This document shows, piece after piece, positions 48,220-56,522 of a stretch of DNA of 64,000 nucleotides. The stretch lies in assembly GCA_951812505.1 (NCBI GenBank), contig CATOSI010000003.1:186001-250000 (forward strand), read 5' to 3'. The notes below the pieces were generated by a model. The model did no database searches. It was not told the DNA's origin and saw only the letters and a program-made list of their open reading frames with translations. The stretch comes from an uncultured Dehalococcoidia bacterium (GTDB taxonomy: Bacteria; Chloroflexota; Dehalococcoidia; Lucifugimonadales; UBA1123). Numbering within the stretch: position 1 is the stretch's first letter; each line of letters starts with the position of its first letter. The position numbers and the translations under genes were made by a program.

Positions 48220-48666
48220 ATGCGCGTAGGCATACAGGACATCGCCGAACAACTAGCCGTCCTTCTGGCGCGCGCCGCCCTTGGCCTCTTCCTGTCCGGC
48301 ACATTCGGCTTGGGACTGTACATCGTGATACTGCCCGTCGTTGAGTCCATATGGGCAATCAAAGACATCAACTTTGCTTTGATGGGCGTACTCACAGTCG
48401 GATTCGGAGCCGGCGTCGGTAGCTTTCTGGCCTGGCTGAACCGCGACCTCGACCGCCCCGCAACCCTGCTCATGCTGTTTCTGTCCATAGCCGCCGCCGC
48501 GATTGGCGCGTGGATAGGACTTCTCGAAAACCGCGACGCCTTCAAGCTCGGCGGAATGCCCGGAATCCCAGCGCTCACCGGCATTACCGTCGGCGCGATA
48601 CTCGGGGGCAACCTGCTCAACCTCCCATTCTGGATGTTGAAGACCATCCGCAACCCGCGCATCTGA
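48220..48666 (+). CDS. Small four-helix membrane protein
   Basis: 148 residues with four predicted membrane helices (about 12-40, 48-70, 82-102, 115-140) and no recognised family. It follows ruvB in the same direction by 12 bases and is likely co-transcribed. Function unknown. Confidence 0.65.
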   Translation: MRVGIQDIAEQLAVLLARAALGLFLSGTFGLGLYIVILPVVESIWAIKDINFALMGVLTVGFGAGVGSFLAWLNRDLDRPATLLMLFLSIAAAAIGAWIGLLENRDAFKLGGMPGIPALTGITVGAILGGNLLNLPFWMLKTIRNPRI

Positions 48667-48752
48667 CCGCCTTATTCCATACGTCCTACGAACTCAACGG
48701 AAGCGTCCCGACATGCGGAAAACTGAACACTGACAACTGACATCTCTCAACC

Positions 48753-49682
48753 CTAAAGCTGCCTCAGCCTCGGATCGAACCTGTCCCGCATCCAGTCTCC
48801 AAGGAAATTCAGCGACATCACCATCAGGAATATCGCCAGCCCGGGGAAGAACGTAGTCCACCACGCGGTGGTCACATACGAACGCCCCTCGGATATTATG
48901 ACTCCCCAGGCGGGCGTGGGAGCCGGAATTCCGGCGCCGACGAAGCTGAGTGTCGCCTCCGTCAGTATAAGTTGCCCCACTCTGAGAGTCGTAATCACAA
49001 TCACCGTATTCATCACGCCGGGCAGAATATGGCGCATGATTATGCGCGTCGTGGACGCGCCCGCCACTCTTGCCAGCGCCACGTAATCACGCTCTTTGAG
49101 AGACAGCACCTCAGCCCTCACGAAGCGAACGAAAGACGGCCAGGTGAACATCGCCAGCAGAATCATTACGAGAATCAAACTGCCGCCGAAGACTACTACG
49201 CATACCAGGGCGACCAGAATGAACGGCAGCGAAAGCCACACATCCACCACACGCATTATCAGCTCTTCCACCAGGCCGCCCACATAGCCCGCCATCAGAC
49301 CCAGCGACGTCCCTATCAGAACCCCCGTAGTGAGAGATACGGCCAGAATCTGGAGTGAGATGCGCGCGCCGTGAATCACCCGGCTCAGAACGTCTCTTCC
49401 CACGTGGTCCGCGCCCAGCAGACGCGAACCCGCCTCGAATTCATCTTGCTCAGACCAATACTCGCCGTACCAGATCGGCGGCGCGTTTCTCAGGCTGAGT
49501 TCCTGTTTGAGCGGGTCGGACGGCGCTAACAGCGGCGCGAACAATCCCGCTATTACCAGCAGCGCGATTATCACCAGCGGCAGTATGGGCCATCGCCTCA
49601 GCGCGTACCATACTTTGGACATCGGGCTGTCTGCCGATAGGCTGGGCTCCTGAATCTGTGTCGCGCTTGTCGGATCTATCAT
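48753..49682 (-). CDS. Peptide-type ABC transporter permease (DppC/OppC family)
   Basis: 309 residues from ATG 49682. An N-terminal cytoplasmic stretch leads to six membrane helices. The OppC N-terminal block (PLLAPSDPLKQELSLRNAPP) and the inner-membrane EAA-type loop (RAEVLSLKERDYVALARVAG) are visible. Pairs with the upstream permease, whose stop precedes this start by 7 bases. Imports peptides or other small molecules together with the lipoprotein upstream. Confidence 0.92.
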   Translation of the reverse strand: MIDPTSATQIQEPSLSADSPMSKVWYALRRWPILPLVIIALLVIAGLFAPLLAPSDPLKQELSLRNAPPIWYGEYWSEQDEFEAGSRLLGADHVGRDVLSRVIHGARISLQILAVSLTTGVLIGTSLGLMAGYVGGLVEELIMRVVDVWLSLPFILVALVCVVVFGGSLILVMILLAMFTWPSFVRFVRAEVLSLKERDYVALARVAGASTTRIIMRHILPGVMNTVIVITTLRVGQLILTEATLSFVGAGIPAPTPAWGVIISEGRSYVTTAWWTTFFPGLAIFLMVMSLNFLGDWMRDRFDPRLRQL

Positions 49683-49689
49683 GTTCTGC

Positions 49690-50643
49690 CTAGTTGTAAC
49701 GAATCCTGGGGTCAATCAGACCGTACAGAACATCCGCCACGAAGTTGAAAAATATATACGCGGTCGCGAAGAACAGCACGATCCCCGTCAGCAGCGCGAA
49801 GTCGTTGTTTATCGTAGCAGTAATCGCCAGCCGACCGATTCCGGGCCACGCGAATACCAACTCCACAACCGTCGCCCCGGTGATGAACCCCGCCAGAAAC
49901 AGGCTGGAGTACGTGATAGGCGCGATTAGCGCGTTCCTGAAGGCGTGCTTCCACACCACCTTCCACGCGGGCGTTCCCTTTGCTCGCGCCAACTTCACAA
50001 ACTCCGAGTCCAGTACCTCCAGCATCGAAGAACGCACCAGGCGAAGATATGTCGCCGAACCCAGCCATCCCAGCGTTACCGTGGGCAGAATGAAGTGCCT
50101 GATCTGCTTCCAGACGTCGTCTCCCGGAAGCCCCCGTCCCGACGCCGGCAGCCAGTCCAGGTACACCGCGAATATCACTATCGCCATGATAGCTATCCAG
50201 AACTGCGGTAGCGCCTGTCCAAACAGCGCGAAGCCCCTCCCGATATAGTCCAGCGCTCCCCCCCGTCTGGTGGCCGACAGAACGCCCAACGGAACCCCCG
50301 TGACCACCGCGAATATCCACGCCGCCGCCGCCAACTGCGCCGTCGCCCCCAGCTTCCCCTTTATCAGCCCGTAAACCGACGCCCGGTCCAGCAGCGTCCT
50401 GCCAAAGTCGCCCCTGAGAGAATTGCCCACCCACACCAGGTACTGGAAGATCAGCGGCTTATCCAGTCCCAGGTATCTCGAAATTTCTTCCTTCTGCTCC
50501 TCGCTCAGTCCATATCCGCCGCCTTCCTGTGTGTAAACAAGAAGAGGGTCGCCATATACCCTGGAAAGACCAAATACGATCATCGTCGCCGCGAACAACG
50601 ACAATATGGCGAAGTACGCCCGCCTTATCAGGAAACCTCTCAT
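49690..50643 (-). CDS. Peptide-type ABC transporter permease (DppB/OppB family)
   Basis: 317 residues with six membrane helices. It starts FLIRRAYFAILSLFAATMIV, and the EAA-type loop (MLEVLDSEFVKLARAKGTPA) and the FAWPGIGRLAITATINND segment are typical. Middle gene of the transporter. No ATP-binding subunit (dppD/dppF type) is found in the window. Confidence 0.93.
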   Translation of the reverse strand: MRGFLIRRAYFAILSLFAATMIVFGLSRVYGDPLLVYTQEGGGYGLSEEQKEEISRYLGLDKPLIFQYLVWVGNSLRGDFGRTLLDRASVYGLIKGKLGATAQLAAAAWIFAVVTGVPLGVLSATRRGGALDYIGRGFALFGQALPQFWIAIMAIVIFAVYLDWLPASGRGLPGDDVWKQIRHFILPTVTLGWLGSATYLRLVRSSMLEVLDSEFVKLARAKGTPAWKVVWKHAFRNALIAPITYSSLFLAGFITGATVVELVFAWPGIGRLAITATINNDFALLTGIVLFFATAYIFFNFVADVLYGLIDPRIRYN

Positions 50644-50966
50644 CGCATCTCTCTGTCAGCCTCGCAACCCAACCTCAAACAATTCATTCCAGACGATTGC
50701 CATAACAGTCCCTTCCCCCTTGACGGGGGAAGGCTAGGATGGGGGTGATACCCCAACCCAAGCCCTGGCAATAGTCCCTTCCCCTCGATGGGCTGGCAAG
50801 GGTAGGCAAATATGTAGTCAGCTATGAACGCCAATCAACAAACCCCCTCTCCCTCAGGGTGAGGGTGAAACACCTACCCCTCTCGGCCCTTGATCGGGGT
50901 GATACCCCAAACAACCACCCATCCTGTACATCCCAATATCCTGTAAATCCTGATTCAGACAAAATC
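50644..50966. repeat. Gap between transporter genes with A copies
   Basis: A-type copies lie at 50709-50749 and 50840-50869, and a degraded copy near 50775-50805. No gene is seen between the permease start and the lipoprotein gene. Confidence 0.6.
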
Positions 50967-50995
50967 GTCCCCCGCCCGTCACGCGAGCGGGGGAC
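50967..50995 (-). terminator. Terminator or attenuator after the lipoprotein gene
   Basis: GTCCCCCGC pairs with GCGGGGGAC (9 bp, 11-nt loop). On the minus strand it is followed by GATTTTGTC. It lies 24 bases after the lipoprotein stop, before the permeases, so it would let the binding protein be made in excess. Confidence 0.55.
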
Positions 50996-51018
50996 CAATT
51001 GCAAGTGTGTGCGGTCGT

Positions 51019-52992
51019 CTATCTATCCGCAGGAACGATATTCCAGAACGCCGACGTGCCGAACGGCGTCGGCTCCATCACCCACTCCTCAATCGAGTTC
51101 GGGTTGTAGATAGTCAGGTTCGGAACCGCCACCACTCCGGGCTTCAGCGCCCAGAAGTGCATATTGTCGAAGTATTGCCTGTTCAGGTCTATCCGCTTCT
51201 GCGCGTCGTTCTCCTCTGCCACGCCAAGATAGATCTCGCTGATCCACTCCGTCTCGTAGCACATGCAGTAGCCGCCGCGTGAAAGGCTCGACTCCTCGAT
51301 CCCCTTCGGCCAGTCGAACGGGTAGATAGTCTGCCCGTCGTCGCCCGCGGTCAGTCTCGGAATCGTCGCGCTGCGGTTCACCAGGCCCGGACGATACACC
51401 GCGTAGGGATACTTCAGCACCGCGGACTCGATTCCGATGTCGTTCATCATGCCGCCGATAGCGTCCCCGATCTCCTCGCCGAGTCCACCGGTGTGCCCCG
51501 AGCTTATGAACAGCGGCATCGCAAACCTGACACCATTGCCTTTCCTCGGGAAGCCCGCCTTGTCCAGATACTCTTCCGCCATCGCGGGGTCGTATGGATA
51601 TTCCCACTTGGTGTCCCAGAACTCGCTCTTTTCGTCCGCGTATCCCACGTGGACAGGCCAGCCCAGGCCGTTCAGCAGCTGCTCGTTGATCTTCTCTTTG
51701 TCAATCGCCATTGCCACCGCCCAGCGCACCAGCCGAGCCTGTTCCATATCGCCGCAACTCTGGTCCATCTGCATCGGGTCCGCGCCGTCCGGGCAGGCCA
51801 GAGCGTCCGGGTTGTTCCCGTCGTTCGGGCTGTACGGGTTGCCTATCCATTCGAGGTCGCGCGCGTAAACTCCGTTCGCCGGTGTGTTCAGGTCTTCCCC
51901 TGTCAGCGCGTTGTGCGTCTCCCACAGGTTGCCCGAGAAGATTATCCCCTGCTGGCTCGCGTTCCCCGAACCAGTGCTCGCAAAACCCGCCTCCAGCGCT
52001 TCCGGCACGCTCTTTATCGCCAATTCCGTCGCGTCCAGTTCACCCGTCCTCAGCGCCGCTACCCGCGTCGCGTCCTCAGGCATCTCCTGTATCACGATTC
52101 TCTCGACGGCGGGATCGAACTCCCAGTGCTGTCCGGTCTTGGTGAATATCGCGCGGTCGTTGCGTATCCACTCTTCCACCTGGAACGGCCCCGTCCCGAT
52201 GAAGTTCTCCCGCATCCAGTCCTCGCCGTTCTCCTCCTGCGCCCTCTCGGGATGCACCACCATCCCCACGAATCCATTCCCGTTCATCATGTAGGTATGC
52301 CAGTGCGAGTCAACCGCCGCGAACGTGTACTCGATTGTATCGTCGTCAACCACCACCGCCGGATTCTCCCCGAAAAGCGTCGAGAAATAAGACGCGCTCG
52401 GCGCGATGCTGTGCTTCGTTATCAGCGGGTTCACCTGGTTGTAGCTCCACGCCACATCCTGCGCCGTCATCGTTCCCCAACCCTTGTGGAACTCGGCGTC
52501 CGTTCTCACGTCAACCGACACGCTCAGACCGTCCGGGGCAAGTTCCCACGCGGTCGCCAACTGATTGGCGGCGTACTCAACGGTGCCGTCGTCCCGCCAA
52601 CGCCATGTGAACAGGTCTTCGCCCACACCCCAGGCCACCGCGTCATACTGCGCGCAGAACACCGAACCCGCGCCGGGATTGCATCCAAGGTCCGACTGCG
52701 CGAAGAAGATATTCCCCATATCGTTCTTCGGTTCGGGCGCATCCGCGCTCGTCATCGGGGCGGGGGCCGCAGTCGGCTGTATCGAAGCCGGTATCTGCGT
52801 AGGCGCCGCCGGAGCCGGAGCGCTCGTAGCCGCGGGCGCCGGAGCGGGCGCCGGGGGCGTCGTAGGCTGAGGAGCCGGGGCCGCCGTCGGCTGAGGCGCC
52901 GGCGCCGGCTCAGGTTCATCATCCCCGCAAGCCGCCATCAGCAGCGCCACAAACGCCACGACGATCAATAAAGTAACAACTGTCAGTTTCAT
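51019..52992 (-). CDS. ABC transporter substrate-binding lipoprotein (SBP_bac_5 family)
   Basis: 657 residues. Lipoprotein signal peptide with lipobox LMAAC (Cys about residue 22), then a Pro/Ala-rich linker to about residue 90. The extracellular DppA/OppA-type domain follows, with the NFIGTGPFQVEEW block and the WAVAMAIDKEKINEQLLNGL helix of this family. It is larger than the usual 530 residues because of the linker. Ligand unknown, possibly a peptide or opine-like compound. Upstream of the two permeases and separated from them by a terminator-like hairpin. Confidence 0.92.
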   Translation of the reverse strand: MKLTVVTLLIVVAFVALLMAACGDDEPEPAPAPQPTAAPAPQPTTPPAPAPAPAATSAPAPAAPTQIPASIQPTAAPAPMTSADAPEPKNDMGNIFFAQSDLGCNPGAGSVFCAQYDAVAWGVGEDLFTWRWRDDGTVEYAANQLATAWELAPDGLSVSVDVRTDAEFHKGWGTMTAQDVAWSYNQVNPLITKHSIAPSASYFSTLFGENPAVVVDDDTIEYTFAAVDSHWHTYMMNGNGFVGMVVHPERAQEENGEDWMRENFIGTGPFQVEEWIRNDRAIFTKTGQHWEFDPAVERIVIQEMPEDATRVAALRTGELDATELAIKSVPEALEAGFASTGSGNASQQGIIFSGNLWETHNALTGEDLNTPANGVYARDLEWIGNPYSPNDGNNPDALACPDGADPMQMDQSCGDMEQARLVRWAVAMAIDKEKINEQLLNGLGWPVHVGYADEKSEFWDTKWEYPYDPAMAEEYLDKAGFPRKGNGVRFAMPLFISSGHTGGLGEEIGDAIGGMMNDIGIESAVLKYPYAVYRPGLVNRSATIPRLTAGDDGQTIYPFDWPKGIEESSLSRGGYCMCYETEWISEIYLGVAEENDAQKRIDLNRQYFDNMHFWALKPGVVAVPNLTIYNPNSIEEWVMEPTPFGTSAFWNIVPADR

Positions 52993-53157
52993 CCTACCCT
53001 CTCCTCCAATTGGCCGGATTCATAGCCCGCCCCCATGTCGGGACTGCAACGCCATTATGGAATACATTTTCCTGTATGTCCATACTCGCCACTCTCGACC
53101 AGGCCTTTCCGTTATCAGCATTGAGCGACGCTTACATACCAGTCCGGCTTCTATCTC

Positions 53158-53186
53158 CGCAGGTGCGTCCCTTGTGGGCGCCCATC
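53158..53186. repeat. C-type hairpin repeat
   Basis: GCAGGTGCGTCCCTTGTGGG followed by CGCCCA, a C-family unit, in the 204-base gap that precedes the lipoprotein gene. The rest of this gap contains no gene. Confidence 0.55.
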
Positions 53187-53196
53187 TACTCCAGCC

Positions 53197-53859
53197 TCAG
53201 CCCGTCCGCCCCTCCCCTCCCAGCATCGGAGTTACGACCGCCTCGGACTCGTCAATCGCCCCCACCAACTCCTCCACCGCATGGCACAACCTCCGAAACG
53301 ACCGCGACTTGCGATGCGTCAGATCCATATCAATATGGTGCGTTAGCGGTTCCTGGTCCCGAGTCTCCCTGTACCTCTGATTATGCGGCATACGGCCTTC
53401 CAGCCACTCTTTCGCGCCCCTGACACCCTCAACATCCTCCGGTGCAATCACCGACGAAGCGATATTCAGCATTGCCCTGATTCTCTCGCCCGTTCCCTCC
53501 GACAAACTGCTTATGAACCATGTCTCATACTCGCACTTGGCGTACACCACCGCCACAGGAACCCCCAGATTCAACGCCGACGCCCTGTTCGCAAGATCCC
53601 TCGCCTCTTCCACCGGGCACTCATCATCATCGGCATCCACTAGCGCTAGGATTGCGTCTGGATCCTCTCCAATTGCGTACTCCAAGAACTGCTCAAATCT
53701 CTTCAGCAAGTTCGACTTCGAATTAGTCGGCATTGACTTGATGCGGGGTATGTCGTACCGGAAGAGACGCTCCCATAGAATCCTCCGTATCAGACTCGGA
53801 GCGGCCTCCACTTCCCCGTCTCCCTCTACGATTATGACGATGCTGAGATTATCATTCAT
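53197..53859 (-). CDS. DUF4276 protein, Toprim-like partner of the ATPase
   Basis: 220 residues. The N-terminal IIVEGDGE (E12, E16) and the DADDD cluster at 75-79 match the acidic residues of a Toprim-type metal centre, and YAKCEYETWF is characteristic of DUF4276. It follows the ATPase gene by 6 bases. Pairs of this kind are similar in layout to OLD and PARIS-type defence modules, in which an ATPase senses infection and a Toprim protein cuts nucleic acid. Function here is inferred. Confidence 0.75.
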   Translation of the reverse strand: MNDNLSIVIIVEGDGEVEAAPSLIRRILWERLFRYDIPRIKSMPTNSKSNLLKRFEQFLEYAIGEDPDAILALVDADDDECPVEEARDLANRASALNLGVPVAVVYAKCEYETWFISSLSEGTGERIRAMLNIASSVIAPEDVEGVRGAKEWLEGRMPHNQRYRETRDQEPLTHHIDMDLTHRKSRSFRRLCHAVEELVGAIDESEAVVTPMLGGEGRTG

Positions 53860-53865
53860 CCATAT

Positions 53866-55167
53866 CTACCGCCGGGCGGTAATCTCACCCATCCGGTACA
53901 ATTCACCCGGAGAAAATAGACGTTTCTTCACCGCTTTGACCTGGTTGTCCCCGACCTGCCGTACTGTCGTAACCCCGCCGGCCAGTTCCACGACCCGCAG
54001 ACTTTCGGTCGTCCTGTTATTTGTCAGAAAATCAATCAAGTCAGGACTGTGGGTAGTGACTATTACCTGCGAACGCCTGGCCGCCTCGTTGATCATATCC
54101 GCCAGTACCGCCAGCGCACCCGGATGCACCGTCAACTCCGGCTCCTCTATCCCTATCACCGGAAGATACGGCTGCTGGTACAGAGCCACCACCAGCCCCA
54201 GTAGCCGAATCGTGCCGTCCGACTCCATTGACAGATCTATCCAGGGATCTCCGGCTATGGCGTCGCGCTTCAACTTCACCACCAGGTATCCTCCCACCGC
54301 ATCCACGCCTATGTCCGATACCCCGGGCATAAGCAATCCCACATCCTCCCTGAGATGCGCCATTGAATCTGACTCCACCCGATCAAATCCCTTGATGATG
54401 GACGCGAGGTTTTCAGCGTCCTCTTCTAGGGTAGGGGCGTTAGACAATCTCTGCGGCTCCCGAATCGTGTTGGGAAAGATATGGTAGAAACGCATCACTG
54501 AAAGGTTCCGGAGCAATTCGAGCAACCCATCATAAAATGAAACTTCTCTTGCGCTGGTTTCCGCATCGGGAATCAGTTGTCTGAAGACTCTGACTATAGT
54601 TGGAACCACGAGATCATCGGAGCGGAAAACAATGTCGTCATACGGGAGCGAATTCAAGGCTCCCTCAACGGCAAAGTCTGGGAGTGCCAGATTGCCGTCT
54701 TCAATCCTGATCTCGGCGACAGCGGAATCATCTCCATCCCTTACACGTCCATTTTCACTGCTGACCCAGTACCCTCCATTGTCCGCGCGTGCAATGGTAA
54801 ATCCGTATTCAACCGAATAGTAGCCATGCTCTGCATGGCCGTCGCGCATTGTGGCTGCTACGCCCACCTCTATGCATGTTAGATCCGAGTCTCCACCCCC
54901 CACCCCATGCCGCGCGACACCCTCCATGCCCTGACGACTAGAAACCGCTATTTCTAGATCGCGCAGTGCGTCCTTGACGAACCTCAGAATGTCCAACAGG
55001 TTGCTCTTCCCAGATGCGTTCGGTCCGACCAGAATGGTCAGCGGGTCCAGGTCGAAAGACACGTCCGCTATGCTGCGGAAATTCTTCGCCCACACCCTCG
55101 TTATCCGAAAATCAGGCGTCATCCGAAAATTCGGCTCTTCATCAAAACCCTGCATCACACACTCCAT
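53866..55167 (-). CDS. AAA (ABC/SMC-type) ATPase of a putative defence pair
   Basis: 433 residues from ATG 55167. A TTG at 55203 is also possible. The N-terminal Walker A is GPNASGKS (about 48-55) in ILVGPNASGKSNLLDILRFV. A central helical arm and a C-terminal half with IGIEEPELTVHPGALAVLAD (Walker B) and QVIVTTHSPDLIDFL (switch His) follow, the AAA_21/OLD type. No membrane segment. Coupled to the DUF4276 gene, with which it probably forms a complex. Confidence 0.85.
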   Translation of the reverse strand: MECVMQGFDEEPNFRMTPDFRITRVWAKNFRSIADVSFDLDPLTILVGPNASGKSNLLDILRFVKDALRDLEIAVSSRQGMEGVARHGVGGGDSDLTCIEVGVAATMRDGHAEHGYYSVEYGFTIARADNGGYWVSSENGRVRDGDDSAVAEIRIEDGNLALPDFAVEGALNSLPYDDIVFRSDDLVVPTIVRVFRQLIPDAETSAREVSFYDGLLELLRNLSVMRFYHIFPNTIREPQRLSNAPTLEEDAENLASIIKGFDRVESDSMAHLREDVGLLMPGVSDIGVDAVGGYLVVKLKRDAIAGDPWIDLSMESDGTIRLLGLVVALYQQPYLPVIGIEEPELTVHPGALAVLADMINEAARRSQVIVTTHSPDLIDFLTNNRTTESLRVVELAGGVTTVRQVGDNQVKAVKKRLFSPGELYRMGEITARR

Positions 55168-55631
55168 AAACGAAACCCCGTCATGGGGCAAATCTCGCCT
55201 CAATCATAGCACAGCCCCCAATTCTCAACTCCCTCCCCAGGGCCTTCGACCACCTCATCGTCACACCCACGAAGGCGGGTATCCAGGAGCGGGGCGGCGC
55301 GGGTCTTGATTTAGTCCACCGACCAAATTGGTACAGCATCTTTCATGAAACTTTCCCCGCCTTGACCCTCGCCCATCCGACAATTCCCAATTCATAATTG
55401 AAAATTCTTAATTAAATTTCGTTGCCCTTGACGATCACAGAACATCTTTGCTATCATACATACCATAACTTAATCGAATACACCGACCTCACATGTAGCG
55501 GCGTCCCTTGTGGACGCCCTTATTCCCCTCTCTCCCCAGGGAGAGGGCCAAGGTGAGGGTGAAAGCGCTCAGTGAAAACTGGGCGCTGCTGCTTATCAGA
55601 ACTAAAAACTAAGGACTAAAGACTTACCAAA
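55168..55631. repeat. Gap of 464 bases with three repeat types
   Basis: Holds the second copy of the 85-bp repeat (55253-55340, listed separately), a C copy (55495-55520) and an A copy (55526-55563), separated by AT-rich sequence. No gene is seen. Confidence 0.65.
55253..55340. repeat. 85-bp dispersed repeat, copy 2
   Basis: Reverse complement of 8317-8401 with a CTG insertion and about eight substitutions, roughly 90 per cent identity. It ends in the same GGATACCCGCC-type palindrome. Confidence 0.7.
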
Positions 55632-56522
55632 ATGTGCGACTGCAACAAAAACCAAAGCCCGCGAGAACGACTCGCCGCCAAGATCCAACTCAGGACCAAC
55701 GACGGCGACGACATCCTCGACTACCTGTGCGACGTCTTCTACGACAACCTGCCCGGCGTCCTCCACGGACACCGCCTGCAGTCCGCCAGGATACTCGTGG
55801 GCTACGGACACCTGTCGCCTTTCGCCCTTCGCAAACTCGAAGAAATGTCCCCCTACGTCAGCCGCGAGACCGACCGTGACCAGCGTAGGGCCGACGACAC
55901 GCTCGCCAGACTCATCAGGCAGAAGACAGGCGACGCCGACGAAGTCCTCGACTACCTGCTGGGCGTCATGCGCGGCGAAGACCCCTTCACCGGAAAGCGC
56001 ATAAAGACACACAACCCGCGCCTGGCTGCCGCCCGCGAACTCCTGAAGCGCGGCGGCTACGACGAGCCGAGCGCACGGCCCGCGCCCGCCCAGGACGCCC
56101 CCGGCCACACCGCACCCGAAGTGCGCCCCGAAACCGACGCTACCGTCATTCCCGCATCTCCCTCCGTCATTCCCGCGAAGGCGGGAATCCACACCGCCGA
56201 AAACACCCAATTGATAACTGATGATTCCGAATTGAAAATTGACGAAGATGAACCCGTTGACTACCTCGCCATCGTCAAGCGCGTCGTCGAATCAATGGGC
56301 CCCATCGAAGAAGAGGAAGAAGACGACAGCGGATACCAGCCTGACTACTCCATGTGGGACATGATAGAAGAACCGCCCCTGTCGGAGATAAGCGACGAAC
56401 ACGCGCAAATAGGCGCCGCCCTCTTCCACGAAGCCCTCGAACGCGACCGGCTCTGGAAACAGGCCAACGCCAATAACCCAATGCCAACAAGGAACGACCA
56501 TGACAACTATGACGACGGCTGA
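55632..56522 (+). CDS. Uncharacterised protein coupled to the terminase, with an absorbed repeat
   Basis: 296 residues. The N-terminal half contains two related helical segments (GDDILDYLCDVFYDNL followed by QSARILVGYG, and ADEVLDYLLGVMRG followed by AAARELLKRGGYD), so it has an internal duplication. Residues about 175-190 ([16 protein letters not shown]) are translated from a B repeat inserted in frame at 56167-56192. The acidic C-terminus overlaps the terminase gene by 23 bases. By position it may be the small terminase subunit, but the sequence does not prove it. Confidence 0.6.
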   Translation: MCDCNKNQSPRERLAAKIQLRTNDGDDILDYLCDVFYDNLPGVLHGHRLQSARILVGYGHLSPFALRKLEEMSPYVSRETDRDQRRADDTLARLIRQKTGDADEVLDYLLGVMRGEDPFTGKRIKTHNPRLAAARELLKRGGYDEPSARPAPAQDAPGHTAPEVRPETDATVIPASPSVIPAKAGIHTAENTQLITDDSELKIDEDEPVDYLAIVKRVVESMGPIEEEEEDDSGYQPDYSMWDMIEEPPLSEISDEHAQIGAALFHEALERDRLWKQANANNPMPTRNDHDNYDDG

